Shown in pieces: positions 37,761-48,775 of a DNA stretch of 64,000 nucleotides. Every line of letters begins with the position of its first letter. Positions within the stretch are counted from its first letter, which is position 1. This stretch comes from Bathymodiolus brooksi (lineage: Eukaryota; Mollusca; Bivalvia; Mytilida; Modiolidae), in contig OY804580.1 of NCBI GenBank assembly GCA_963680875.1, positions 97,307,353 through 97,371,352 of the forward strand. Direction: 5' to 3'. The position numbers and the translations under genes were made by a program. The notes beneath the pieces were generated by a model. It saw nothing but the letters and a program-made list of their open reading frames with translations, had not been told where the DNA came from and searched no databases.

Positions 37761-37948
37761 GGTGGCCGTGATCGTATGGTGACTTCGAATCTCGATCAGA
37801 GCGAGGTGTACAACATTATGTAATAAAGTTTGTCAGTGACTTGCGACAGGTCGGTGGTTTTCTCCGGGTCCTCCGGTTTCCTCCACCAATTAAACTGACC
37901 GTCACGATATAACTGAAATACTGTTGAAAGTGGCGCTAAACACCATCA
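37761..37948 (+). mobile_element. SINE, family S1, copy a
   Basis: The head GGCCGTGATCGTATGG and GCGAGGTGTACAACATTATG are followed by the conserved central domain GGTGGTTTTCTCCGGG, CTCCGGTTTCCTCCACC. The tail CTGACCGTCACGATATAAC leads to TTGAAAGTGGCGCTAAACACC. The tRNA-like part is shortened. The central domain resembles the one shared by the MetaSINE superfamily in molluscs, but that assignment is from memory. Confidence 0.75.
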
Positions 37949-38404
37949 AACAAACAAACTGATTATAAAAAGGGATCCACGAAAATAGGTATCCACGAAT
38001 TTAAATGTGTTCACAACTACACGTATACGTTTTTGTATATCATTTGTTATACATGATTATCGTATACTAAGATGATGGTCATTTTAGACTGGTCAAAAAC
38101 ACGTGTTCTTTTATTATTCCTGTTGTGTGGTTAATTAATGTTATCACTGGCACCGCGTACAGGAAATGATACGGAATTAAATAAAACTTTGTTAATGACG
38201 GGTTTTCAATACCAGCATATCACATATAGTCTAACGGCAAGGTTTGAACAGAAACATGAATTGTGAGTTATTAACCAGATAGACCATTAAACACAAGACG
38301 ACACAATTGTCTAAGTTATGAAGCAGACAATCAAATTGTCACTTTTGAAATTTAGGGACTTTTTTTTTATCAATCTTCTGGGAGTAAATTTAGCTATTTG
38401 AATT
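37949..38404. other. AT-rich unique DNA, nothing recognised
   Basis: It contains A/T-rich sequence and short CAAA runs after the SINE tail. No gene or repeat match is visible. Confidence 0.5.
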
Positions 38405-38790
38405 AAAAACGACAAGTGGTTTGAGCCCTTAAACTAGTTTAACTCCGTCACATTTTAATAAAGTGCATGAACCAAACCATGAAAGTGAGCAGTCATTTAT
38501 TTGTATGTCTTAAGAAGAGTTTGAAGATCCCAAATGGGGGTAATCAGAAACCGTAAATCTAAGAAGGACAGACAAGAGAATGAACAAAAGAAAAAGGACA
38601 AACAACGATCTACAAAACATACAAATAAAACTAAACATCGAGTAACACGTACCCCATTAAAAACCAGGGGTGAACTCAGGTGCCCTGGAAGGGTTTTGAT
38701 TTTGCTTCTTTCTACGACTTTTCTATGGGATATTAGAAATATTGCCACGGTGTGGTATGTTTTGTTTTTCATTTTATTGTTAATTGTCGA
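38405..38790 (+). mobile_element. Family D, copy D3, split by family A
   Basis: The left block (GTTTGAGCCCTTAAAC to GAAAGTGAGCAGTCA) ends near 38,510. The right block (TTTCTACGACTTTTCTAT to TTTTCATTTTATT) resumes near 38,691. In D1 the two blocks lie close together, so the intervening family A copy is an insertion. Confidence 0.65.
38511..38690 (+). mobile_element. Family A, copy A4, single 35-bp word
   Basis: It begins AAGAAGAGTTTGAAGATCC, carries one 35-bp word (AATCAGAAACCGTAAATC), then GGACAGACAAGAG, GATCTACAAAAC, and AACATCGAGTAACACG, CCCATTAAAAACC. It ends near GGTGCCCTGGAAGGG. Confidence 0.75.
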
Positions 38791-38869
38791 TGACATACAT
38801 GTGGTCATTTATGACAAATTAATAGGCATACAATTTAAGAAATGGTTATGGTAATCTGTGAATATTAAG

Positions 38870-39150
38870 CAGGGGCGGATCCAGGGGAGGGGGGCGCACC
38901 CGGCGCGTACCCCCCCCCCCCTCCTAAAATTGAAAAAAATATGATTTGTTGGCGTAAAATCGTGATTTTTCACACGAAATATCCCAACAATTTTCGCGCC
39001 TCCCTCTGCAATTGGAAAAAATATCATTTTTTGGCATAAAATCGTGATTTTTCACACGAAATACCCCAAAAATGTTCGCGCCTCCCTTCTCTCGGCGCAA
39101 TTTTTTTAAATGCACCCCCCCCCCTAGCTTGAAATCATGGATCCACCCCT
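38870..39150. mobile_element. 281-bp MITE with AGGGGCGGATCCA-type ends
   Basis: It starts CAGGGGCGGATCCA and ends TGGATCCACCCCT, imperfect inverted ends, each followed inward by G or C runs. ATTAAG flanks both sides (38,864-38,869 and 39,151-39,156), a likely 6-bp target duplication. The interior holds two tandem copies of a ~85-bp segment (GCGTAAAATCGTGATTTTTC near 38,952, GCATAAAATCG near 39,034). It has no transposase. I do not assign the superfamily. Confidence 0.75.
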
Positions 39151-39216
39151 ATTAAGTTTATTTAATTGCTCTTACATTTTCAACGTTTTATGGAAATAAT
39201 AACAATAGATCATTTC

Positions 39217-39375
39217 AGATAATAAAACTGAAAAGAAAAAATATACCACGCAGTGACAGAACAGTTCTAAAATCTAACAAGAAGAAATTGTAAAACCAGC
39301 GACAAAACTGGTACCCCTAACATAAATATACATGACTGTTCACTTTACTGGCTTGAGTACAGGCACTTCAGTATA
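39217..39375 (-). mobile_element. Family D, copy D4, minus
   Basis: The complements of the D right block (ATACCACGCAGTG, GAACAGTTC) and left block (ACTTTACTGGCTTG, GGCACTTCA) appear in reverse order. Confidence 0.55.
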
Positions 39376-39478
39376 ATGTTGCGAGTATCCTTTTATGCCT
39401 AGCTAATATGATAGCCAAATATGAGCATCTTTAAATATTATACCACTACTTATATGAACATGTCATATATTTTGAAGG

Positions 39479-39713
39479 GGCCGTCGTAGCCGTGATCGTA
39501 TGGTAGTTGGATTTACCTATGCAATCGGTACCTATCACCAATGATGTTGTGAGTTCGAATTCTGCCCAGGGCGAGGTGTACAACATTATGTGATAAAGTT
39601 TGTCAGTGACTTACGGCAGGTCGGTGGTTTTCTCCGGGTACTTCGGTTTCCTCCACCAATAAAACTGATCCCACGATATACAGAATTTGTTGAAAGTGAC
39701 GTTAAACACCATA
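39479..39713 (+). mobile_element. SINE, family S1, copy b, full length with old target duplication
   Basis: It has a full head with GTCGTAGCCGTGATCG and the box B-like GAGTTCGAATTC, then the central TTTTCTCCGGGTACTTCGG and the tail GAAAGTGACGTTAAACACC. The flanks 39,442-39,468 and 39,728-39,754 (both beginning ACCACT and ending CATAT) match at about 23 of 27 positions, consistent with an old target-site duplication. Confidence 0.82.
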
Positions 39714-39754
39714 ACTCCAACCCTTACACCACTGTTTATATGAAGATGCCATAT

Positions 39755-40399
39755 TATTTAAACTTTTTCATTGAACGAAATACCGTTAAGTATGCATAAA
39801 AAACATATTATATAGAAACAGTGTGTCATTGATGATAAAATTAATGAATGGCGTTGTGCATACTATTGTAGGATAAACATAGAATTAAAGATTTAAACTT
39901 TTCATTTTGATTAAGACTATGTCTTTCATCATGTTTGAAGTTCAAACTAAAAAGATTGAACGAAATGTCATGTTTTTATTCCGTTCCTCGTTTAACATTT
40001 CACGATTAAATATATATACACATTCCTTTCGTATGAAAATTTGTAATTTCGATATACCATTATCTAAATGATCCATTTTATTTTTTGTTCATATGCTACT
40101 TAAGTTACCGTCAAAGTAAAGTTCAAAAGAAGAAACGACACAACTCCTTTGCACCTATCGTTAGTATTTGTTTGATATGGAAGGTAAGATGAAGGTCTTG
40201 ACATTTGATGCGGACGGTAAAAGAAAGGTGAGAAACTTTACCTGTACATCATACGTCAACGTCTTTTTATCAAACGGTTAAGTAGATTCATTCTGTAATT
40301 AGCCCGTCATTACATTTTGTAGGAAATGCTTCACATGTGTTACAAAATACCCTTCATGTTTGTTAGTAGTAAATTCTGAGGTATACATACATGTATAAT
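39755..40399. other. AT-rich unique DNA, nothing recognised
   Basis: No repeat match or convincing coding sequence is visible. Confidence 0.5.
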
Positions 40400-40935
40400 A
40401 AATAAACGTTAGAGAATACCGAAGGGACAATCAGAAAAGTACAATCCAGGGAAACTGGCAACATAGACGAAGAGAAACAAAAAACACAACACAATATGTG
40501 TTGGACACTACTATACGTAAACAAACACAAATAACGTCAATAAGACAAGCAACTGGAGGTAAAGACGAACCGAACATCATTTTTATGCGGAAATAATAAC
40601 AACACGGAACTGATACATGTGTAAGCAATGGTTTATCGTTGCGATTCCTGCTCGCAACTATTACACGCATTTTAAAAATTATTTAAATTACCTATATTCG
40701 CACAAAACATTGCCACATGTTGTGCTTGTCCCAATACAGAAAACTAAAGATCGAGCAACACGAGCCCCACTAAATACGAGAACGGTAAGCAGTTCCTGCT
40801 CCACCAGTGGGACCCGTCGTGTTACTATAGTTACAAACCCAGTGATAAGCCATGAATGAAGAAAGAACCGAGAAGTCCTTACAACAAGTGGAACATATAC
40901 GTGGTCATTTGTGACACCTTGTTACATCATCCATG
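40400..40935 (+). mobile_element. Family A-related copy A5 with an 87-bp-type left end
   Basis: The left part (AATAAACGTTAGAGAATACC, ACAATCCAGGGAAACTGG) matches the minus-strand 87-bp repeat at 59.5 kb and the start of a copy at 63,932. The right part (AACTAAAGATCGAGCAACAC, AAGCAGTTCCTGCTCCACC, CCCGTCGTGTTACTATAG) is the family A body. About 200 bp between them is diverged. Confidence 0.65.
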
Positions 40936-41297
40936 TGGATGGAGTCACAGTTGACTGCAAACATTTTTCTACCATGGACAATAGAATATCAAATTCCTTA
41001 ACTTATTTCGGGTGTCAGTAATAGAGAGGGATATTTTAATGCTTTCGGAACACCAGCTATAATTCCGAATTTTTATGGAGCTTCGTATGATTCAAACTAT
41101 CGCTGTTTTTAATTTGGGGAGAGGTATGTAGGGTGTCCATTTACTCAAAAATCTCTTTTGGCTTGGCTACTGTGGGTTCCGATAATAAAGTTCATTTCTG
41201 ATTACTTCTTTTTGGGGTCTTCAGACTTTTTTCACACACACATATTTGCATCAATAGATTTTTAAGAGTAAAAGCATATCATGTTCCAATAGGTTCC
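40936..41297. other. Unique DNA, nothing recognised
   Basis: No gene or repeat match is seen. Confidence 0.45.
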
Positions 41298-41450
41298 ATT
41301 TCTGTAAACCGGCATAGAGTTGTGTGAAACCAGAGCCTATCTCTGATCCAGAGCCTATCTCTGGTCCAGAGTCTATCTCTGGTCCAGAGCCTATCTCTGG
41401 TCCAGAGTCTATCTCTGGTTTTGTAAAGTTCTATGCCGGTTTACAGAAAT
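41298..41450. repeat. Foldback element with an 18-bp minisatellite core
   Basis: The outer arms, 41,298-41,317 and 41,431-41,450, are perfect 20-bp inverted repeats beginning ATTTCTGTAAACC. Between them lie five 18-bp units starting at 41,330, 41,348, 41,366, 41,384 and 41,402. Each unit is itself palindromic (CCAGAG, five bases, CTCTGG). Confidence 0.92.
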
Positions 41451-41567
41451 ACAGGAGGCGGTATAATACACAATTTTGCTATAAGATAGCGACTTAATTG
41501 GAGATAAATCAAAAATCATCTTGAATTGGATTAATAATGCATTTTGTATTTTTCTTCAGGATTTGCT

Positions 41568-41935
41568 GCAACGCCTCGGTCGTCTAATCCTTAGCATGTT
41601 TGTCTCTATAGGGGTAGATTGGAGGGTCAATCCCCGGTCGTGTCAAAATCAAAGACAATAAAACTAGTTTTTGCTGTTTCTCTGCTAAGTACGCAGCATT
41701 ACAGAGTAATAGAAGAGACGGATTGGCTCGGAATCAGGATAGTGTGTCAAAGTGGAACAACATGTCTATCTGAGGAGTGTTGATTCAGTTGGCTAGCACT
41801 ATAAAAGTCCAGCGTTTTGGTATAGTACAAACACACACATTCTCATCATATCATCAAAAATATATAACTTATTCTCGCCATGGTATACCTGAAAAATTGA
41901 CCACTACGCGTTAGCCAAATATCACTCACTCACAA
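41568..41935 (+). mobile_element. SINE, family S2, copy a
   Basis: The tRNA-like head is degenerate (CCTCGGTCGTCTAATCC, GGTCAATCCCCGG). The body has TCTCTGCTAAGTACGCAGC, GATTGGCTCGGAATCAGG and GGCTAGCACTATAAAAGTCC. The tail reads TTCTCGCCATGGTATACCTG, then CACTCACTCACA. It matches copy b at 48,425-48,775. Confidence 0.75.
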
Positions 41936-42726
41936 ATTGCTTTCATTGTCTTTGCCAATACCTGCATGTATACATTTATATAAATTAAATCGTTCCCCCC
42001 TCCCCTGGTATGGCCTCTTCGTTGGTTTTTGGGTGAACCCTTTATTGACACCTGTAGTAAACAGAAAATAAATAAATCATGAAAGATAAGTAAAAAGCTT
42101 ATGTCATTAATACAGAACAGACAAATCAACTTGTATACTCTAATAATGTCGTAAATCCTATAGTGGGAAAGTATCCCCCATATTATTTTATTAACATTAA
42201 ACTATTACAGAAATAACAAAATATAATAAAATAACAATTTGTTTGTAAGTGTATTTCGAATAATCACCAATTCAATTGGAACCAAATGCTTTAGTTTTGT
42301 AATTAATTTGTAGGAATTTGCACTTAAGTAAAACTGTCCTCCTTAAACCATTGTCCACAGATGTTCTATTTTGTATAAAGGACAAAATTCCTCAGCTGTT
42401 TGGAGTCATGTTAGGATTAACGTCTTTCTAAAAAGATCATTTTAGAAAATAAAGTAGTCATTAAAAACCAAATATTGGATTTAAAAAGTAATTATCTGGC
42501 TAGAATAGCTCCATCGTTTTCTCTTTGTACTATTTGTCACCTTTCTAATATAACAAAACAAAATAATTAACCTTCTACAAAGAAAAAATGTCAAATCTTG
42601 AAAATATTTTTGTGAAAGTCAAAAGTATGTTTTTTGACAGTCGCACCAATCAGCTTAGTTTCTATCTATAATACATTTTTTCGTTTACAGTCACAATGTT
42701 TTAATATAAGATGAGAAATCAGTGTC
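41936..42726. other. AT-rich unique DNA, nothing recognised
   Basis: No coding exon, repeat match or RNA gene is visible. Confidence 0.5.
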
Positions 42727-42816
42727 AGTCGAACTCACAACGTCAGTGGTGATAGGCACTGGTTGCATAGGTACTTTTAAATCCAACTACCATACGATCA
42801 CGGCCACGACGGCCCC
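42727..42816 (-). mobile_element. SINE, family S1, head fragment
   Basis: The complement of the S1 tRNA-like head is present: CGAACTCACAACG (box B region), CCAACTACCATACGATCACGG and GACGGCCCC. The central domain and tail are missing. Confidence 0.75.
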
Positions 42817-43299
42817 TATATATAATAAAACGGGAGAGTAGGTGCAGTCAGTTCTTTCAGATATAAAATACTCAAGGCTTTCTTATTTCCTTTCGTTTCC
42901 TTTCATTTAATTTTTCATTTGTCAGGTAATGTCTTTATACTGTAATCAGTACATTTATACTGACTATACAAAGCTGTACGCATACACTTGTGCATTATAC
43001 GTTAACTAGACTATACTGTTCACATGGGTAGTTTTTGAACATCAAAACAAATATACTCCCATAGTATGCACACATTGCAAAGATATATGAAACAACAAAG
43101 ATGTGTAAGGACACCATGTATAATAGACACAAAGAAAACAAATTTTGAACACACAGAACCAAACACAAAAATAGATTCCTAGAACATAGAACGGCGTCGT
43201 GTTGAAGTCGTAGGGATCTATGATATTAATTCGAAATATCCTGGTTTTTGGTGTTAACGGACTAAATCAAGCTAAAAGCTTCTACGAACGGTGGTTGGT
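42817..43299. other. AT-rich unique DNA, nothing recognised
   Basis: No repeat or coding signal is seen. Confidence 0.45.
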
Positions 43300-43355
43300 T
43301 TATGGTGTTTAACGCCACTTTCAACAGTATTTCAGTTATAGCGTGGCGGTCAGTT
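43300..43355 (-). mobile_element. SINE, family S1, tail fragment
   Basis: It has TGGTGTTTAACGCCACTTTC, AACAGTATTTCAGTTATAG and GTGGCGGTCAG, the complement of the S1 3' end only. Confidence 0.75.
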
Positions 43356-43649
43356 CTACGAACGGAACTAATGTTTACCTTATTATACTAGTTAGAGTTA
43401 TCGAAATTCAACTGTACATTTCAGCAAAGCTCATCACGTAGTCTCGATTACATGTAAATTAAAGAATAACCATCCATATGAAAAAAAGCTTTAACATGAA
43501 TTTTTCACAATTTCATCCATACTAACATCACTACCAGCCACCTCTCGCCTTAAGTCATTGAACACAAATAAAAGAAGACTGTGACATGTGTCGATTAAAA
43601 TCAAGTCTTGACACTTGCACAAAAATGTTTCTGACTTATCATCTTGATT
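43356..43649. other. Unique DNA, nothing recognised
   Basis: No gene or repeat is recognised between the SINE tail and the family A copy. Confidence 0.4.
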
Positions 43650-43965
43650 CCACAAGAGGAGCAGGAACCCCCTACTCTTCCGAAGCACCTGAGTTCTCCC
43701 CTGGTTTTTAGTGGGGTTCGTGTTTCTCAATCTTTGGTTTTCTGTGTAGTGTTCATCTCTTTGCCTTTTTTTTTGCCATTGTGTTGTTTGTCCTTTTGAC
43801 CATTGTGTTGTTTGTCCTTTTGACCATTGTGTTGTTTGTCCTTTTGGCCATTGTGTTGTTTGTCCTTTTGGCCATTGTGTTGTTTGTCCTTTTGGTCATT
43901 GTGTTGTTTGTCCTTCGATTTACGGATTCTGACTACCCTTTTGGTATCTTCAAAGTCTTCTTGCA
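43650..43965 (-). mobile_element. Family A, copy A6, minus, with 24-bp repeats
   Basis: On the minus strand it runs from GAAGATACCAAAAGGG, one 35-bp word remnant (CAGAATCCGTAAATCGAAGG), through the 24-bp repeats, to AACACGAACCCCACTAAAAACC and GGTGCTTCGGAAG. It is therefore a family A copy in which a segment next to the 35-bp word has been amplified. Confidence 0.78.
43776..43918 (-). repeat. 24-bp tandem repeat, 6 copies, inside A6
   Basis: CCATTGTG or TCATTGTG recurs at 43,776, 43,800, 43,824, 43,848, 43,872 and 43,896. On the element's own strand the unit is ACAACACAATGGCC plus AAAAGGACAA, the word that follows the satellite word in family A. The Lys/Gln-rich open frame across it is a periodicity artefact. 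Confidence 0.93.
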
Positions 43966-45426
43966 CGCACTCTTTTCTGACCAGGATACGTATCTGGAAC
44001 TTGTCTTTTTTTTATTTTTTTTATTATTATCTGTTCGCTGTATATCTAACACTGCACATGCAACTCTCTTTCTTTAGTACATGTAAAAAAAAATAGTGTG
44101 TATAATTATTTGAAATAAAGCAACCTTTTATTCTCGTAAAGATTCTTATTCATATGCAATGATATTTCAATTAAACTCTGAATTCAAAAATTCCAAACAA
44201 CAAAATCACAAAAGCTCTCAGTCTGTTAACCCTGCATGCGGGAAGAAGTTTATCACACATTGGCTGCTAATGACTGTTTTATCGATGCCGCTATCGATGT
44301 TTAGCAAAAAATGACCACTCTAGTTGGCGCCCATGATGGCGTCAGACTCAAGGCCACATATTTTAAGAACAGAAGATCACTGATCAGACGTTTAACAAAC
44401 TTTCTAAGGTAGTGATGTATAACTATATGCGTGCTGCTACCGTTTGAAAAACTGGAGAAAAGAATGAAATTTTACGAGTTTTTAATGTTACTAATAAATT
44501 CATAATATTACTTTTTTATTTTATCAGATGGCGACCGTCAATGCAATAAGTTCGCAATGAAACAACGCCTTATCATTGCAAATTGTCGTAACGTCGTTTA
44601 CATAATACCATATCTTCTACATTTCTTGTAATTTTACCCCCATTACCGAGACTGATACAGACCTACTACGACGCTAAACTCTCAAAACTAGAGTTTTAAA
44701 GTTTTTTGTTGATGTAATCTTCATGTTGCTCAGTTTGAAAATAAGTATTTGTAGCAAAAACCTATGTAATAGCGTTTGATGTTGATGGTGTACCAACTGA
44801 CGAACTGGCATGTGGGAATTGTTAAGGGTCTGGTAGGAGACGCCGTAAGACAAGTACCCTTCAAAACAACGTCTTCTTCTAAAGCTGTAAAAACGTAATT
44901 AAGTCGGTTGTAAATGTTACATTAACTATGAATTTACAAAGTCAAAGGTCAAAAGTCAAAAGTCAAAAGTCAAAAGTCAAACCTTATTGTAACGTTTCCT
45001 GTTATGTTGTTGTCATCATTTGGGTCCTAAGGTTGATCCTGGTTACTTGTATTTCTCTTCTTTATAAGCTTTTTATTATTATATGTTTTTTGTTTCTGTA
45101 TTGTTCAAGAACTTGTTTACTTTATTGTTTTAATCCTTTGTTTAATTATTGTTCAAGAACATGTGTACTGTAACAAAGTGTATTATTCTAGTATTGGAAT
45201 TATTTATTATTTTTCTTTTTTCAGTAGATATCGTGATATAAATAAATTATTTTCATAACGTATTGTTCAAGAACACGTGTACTGTGACATTAAACCGAAA
45301 GAGCAACTAAAAAATGGACAATACATGAAAAACGGCTACATTGAGCACATAATATTTCATTACTGCAGTTTTATTCCAGTTTTCTCAGCAGATATCATGC
45401 TATAGATATTGTTTTACTGTTTGATG
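43966..45426. other. Unique DNA with small simple repeats
   Basis: 44,941-44,981 is a 7-bp repeat (AAAAGTC, about 5 copies). The word TATTGTTCAAGAAC recurs near 45,100, 45,147 and 45,261, each time followed by a similar GTGTACTGT-like tail. No gene is recognised. Confidence 0.5.
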
Positions 45427-45650
45427 GTGCGTCGTGGTCGTGATTGTATGGTAGTTGAAATTACCAACTACCCATGCAATCATTGCCCATCACCACAAAA
45501 GTTGTGAGTTCGAATCCCACTCATTGCGAGGTGTACATTATGTGATAAAGCTTGTCATTGACTCCAGGTACTCCGGTTTCCTCCCCAATAAAACTGACCG
45601 TCACGATATAACTGAAATATTGTTGAAAGTGGCGTTAAACACCATAATCC
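45427..45650 (+). mobile_element. SINE, family S1, copy e
   Basis: The head CGTCGTGGTCGTGATTG and a good box B (GAGTTCGAATCC) are followed by GCGAGGTGTACATTATG, GTACTCCGGTTTCCTCC, ACTGACCGTCACGATATAAC and GTGGCGTTAAACACC. Part of the central domain is deleted. Confidence 0.8.
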
Positions 45651-46674
45651 TTTTGGTGAGTAAATATCATGTCACAGATAATTGTGGTAAGGTACAGAAT
45701 GTGATGAATTTGACATTTTTTGATACAGAACATTAATACAGAATGATTTCTTAAGTATTACAGTTTGATATTAACGTATGTACACACAAAGTACCCTACT
45801 TCAGAAGGAGTATTTAGGTACAATAAAATAAAAACAAAGATATCAAATTCAGTAGCATTGTCCACAAATGACACCACAATGACACAAAAATAACCTTAAA
45901 GCTAGATGAAAGAAAACTACAACGATTTTGCACCAAAGAGTAATTAACATATGTAATGTCATAGAATAAACAATACAATGAAAACGTCTATAATCGAATA
46001 TTGGATTGTGTTAAACATTTTCTGCTGATATTTCATGATCCCTTCACACGATATTAAAACAAAAATTGTCAAGCAAAAATTTAGAAAAAGTAGAATAATT
46101 AGCATGGAAGCAAACACACTTTTCGCACTAGTCCTAAAACATGTCCCACACTGTCCGATCAACTCTAAAATCTTGCTCCCCTACTCTTTGGACCACTCAT
46201 GCGTCTCTGACAAGTCAGGATAGAAAATTGCATAAAACTTCTATCTTTGCAAACAAAATATCAAATGGACTTTCATTTTGTTGTAGTCGTGTAGGTGTCC
46301 ATATAGTATAATATGGAATAACATAACTTTGGCACCAGTTCTTAAATCGGTGGCAGGGAATGACCATATAATACAAAGTGTAAAACTCTGTATAGTTGAA
46401 CTATAGTTACACTTACAACAACCAATATTTCTCTAGCCATGGATATCAAGTTTATGACAACGTGTATGTTATATCGATTGTCAAACAAAGGATATGGAAA
46501 TAACAAGGAGAGGAAATTACCATCTTAATTACACATATATGATTAGTACAGTTCTTTGAGTATTGTCTTCTATTATTACATGTGTCCATAAGGCTTTTGA
46601 CATGTGCGTACACGTGATTGAGGGCAAATGTACCAAACCTTCAGATGAACTTTAACTTACAAGGTAAATTTAAG
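45651..46674. other. AT-rich unique DNA, nothing recognised
   Basis: Short open frames on both strands show no recognisable motif. Confidence 0.5.
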
Positions 46675-46795
46675 CCCTTTGGAATCTTTCTTCCTTAATC
46701 AATTTTCGGCTGTCAAATCTTTTGTCTTTGAGCATACCCGGTGAAAGTTATTCCAGGAGCGCACCCTGTGCATCAAATTACATATCTACATTGTT
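46675..46795 (+). mobile_element. Family C, copy C3, right part
   Basis: It matches C1 and C2 over CTGTCAAATCTTTTG, TTTGAGCATACCC, TTATTCCAGGAGCGCAC and ATATCTAC. The hammerhead-like core words are mutated here (CCGGTGA at 46,738-46,744). Confidence 0.6.
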
Positions 46796-46844
46796 ATGGT
46801 ATGCTTACTTAAAAGATGTAAATTAGTTTTATCGAGGTTTCGTA

Positions 46845-47105
46845 ACTGCTTACCCTTCCGGAGCACCTGCGTTCACCCCCGGTTTTTGTGGGGTTCGTGT
46901 TACTCGATCTTTAGTTTTATATGTATGTTTTGTAGATCGTTGTTTGTCCTTTTGTCCTTTTTCTTTTGGCCATTGTGTTGTCTGTTCTTCTTCGGTATAC
47001 GGATTCTGACTCCCCCTTTGGTATCTTTTGGCCATTGTGTTGTCTGTTCTTCTTCGGTATACGGATTCCGATTACCTCCCTTTGGTATCTTCAAACTCTT
47101 CTTCT
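46845..47105 (-). mobile_element. Family A, copy A7, minus, with a 62-bp duplication
   Basis: On the minus strand it starts AAGAGTTTGAAGATACC and ends in GGTGAACGCAGGTGC and TCCGGAAGGGTAAGCAG. The first part is duplicated with a 62-bp period (TTTTGGCC at 46,964 and 47,026). The duplicated unit includes the whole 35-bp satellite word plus the following ACAACACAATGGCC word. Confidence 0.8.
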
Positions 47106-47124
47106 TCTTCCAAAATCGTTACCT

Positions 47125-47275
47125 TCATCAAATAATAAAATGGAAAACAAAATACCACATTGTTGGAACAGTTCCAAAATCAAATCGATTTATTTTTTAA
47201 ATCGAAATGAGGCAAAATCGATACCCTTAACACACACGTGGATGACGCTCAACATAACATTGACGAAAATGTTCA
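47125..47275 (-). mobile_element. Family D, copy D5, minus
   Basis: It has the complements of the D right block: AAAATGGAAAACAAAATACC, ATTGTTGGAACAGTTCC and CGATACCCTTAACAC. Family A copy A7 follows it directly in element orientation. Confidence 0.55.
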
Positions 47276-48424
47276 ATGTGTAGGTAATGTTGCTAATTTT
47301 TCATGGACGCGTCTGTGTGACGTGCGTGTTTATGAATTAGAGGCTATTTTAATTTAATAATCCTCTCAGATTAATATAGTTTTAATTTCTATGTGTTAAT
47401 AAAACATTCATTTCATATGATAATACTATAGTATGTCTTAAATTTGTACAATGCCATGTGCAGCTCTTTATGATCTATTTTTTAAAATGTCAAATTGATC
47501 ACCATATTTTGCATTTTGAATTCAATAGAATTATTTCAAATTGAGAAGACGAGGGTCTCTATTGCACCCTAACAATAATCAACAACTGTTTTGTATAATA
47601 GCATAAGATAAACATCTTATAAGAGCTTTTCTGTATGTGTTAATACCACTCTCCCATGTTTAATGTAAATTTTGTCTTAAGTATTACATGTGCTTCAAGA
47701 GGGAATGAATTATGTTAAGAATTTTCATCAATACCTGACAAGTTTACTTGGTAAATATTCTTTTGAATCGAAGAACTTGTGCAAATACCTATAAAATGAT
47801 ACTATGAACACCTTTAAGAAGGGAAACAAGGCCGGACTATTGTTCCGGTATTGAATCAAATGCGGTAATAAAGAGGTACGAGTAAATAAAACGACGCATT
47901 ACACTACATTTTGTAAAATGTCAAATACAAAAAAATGACAATAAAAGATGTTGAAATTTGACAAGTTAAATGCCGTTCATTGTAATTGGTCGCATTGCAG
48001 TGTACAATGATATTTTTAGAAGACCCTTCATCTATACTTGAGTCTAAATATAAAGACGACATAAAAATAAAATAAATATTGACAGTAGCGACAGTCATCG
48101 CCCATGTACTTATAGTAAATCAATCCACACTCTTTTGGTGGATGCATACGGTATTGGCATTAGAAAATTCGTCTCTCGTATTACCCTTTTTCAGCATCGA
48201 TATGTTATTTAGTTTGCGGTTCTTCTTTATATGTGTTGTGAGTGACAAATGTTGAATGAGTGAGCGAGTGGTTGTTAATTTTTAATTTGTTATACAAACT
48301 TAAAACTTTCAAATCTCAGCCCGTATATGCTGCGGGTAGCATCCTTTTCCTGATTAAAATTTCTAGCTTGGTAATGTGTAGACCCTTTAAAAATTGTCTA
48401 TTCAGACCAAAGAGGATGGTGAAA
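47276..48424. other. AT-rich unique DNA, nothing recognised
   Basis: No coding or repeat signal is seen. Confidence 0.5.
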
Positions 48425-48775
48425 GAGGGCTACGTGCATGGAAGAACGGGAAATAAAGAGTGCGGTAGATCGGTCGGTCGGGTCAAACCAAAGACTATAC
48501 AATTGGTATGTGTTGCTTCTCCGCTAAGCACGCAGCATTAAGGAAAGAGCAAAGACTGGTTGGCTCGGAATCAGAATAATGTGTCCGAGTGGAGCGACAA
48601 TGTCTAACCGCGGACTGTTGTTTCAGTGAGCTAGCACTATAAAAATCCAACTCAGCGTGTTGGTCTAGAACAAAGCGCACCTCATCATCATCTCATTGAA
48701 AATTAACTTGTTCTCGCCATGATATAGCTGAAAAATTGCTGAATTGGCGTTAAACAGCAATCACTCACTCACTTT
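48425..48775 (+). mobile_element. SINE, family S2, copy b
   Basis: The head is degraded (GTGCGGTAGATCGGTCGG, TCGGGTCAAACC). The body has GCTTCTCCGCTAAGCACG, GGTTGGCTCGGAATCAG and GAGCTAGCACTATAAAAATCC. The tail has GTTCTCGCCATGATATAGCT and TTGGCGTTAAACAGC, then CACTCACTCAC. Confidence 0.78.

Noticed and set aside
43727..43966. Lys/Gln/His-rich 79-codon protein
   Set aside because: It is the translation of the 24-bp repeat inside a family A copy.
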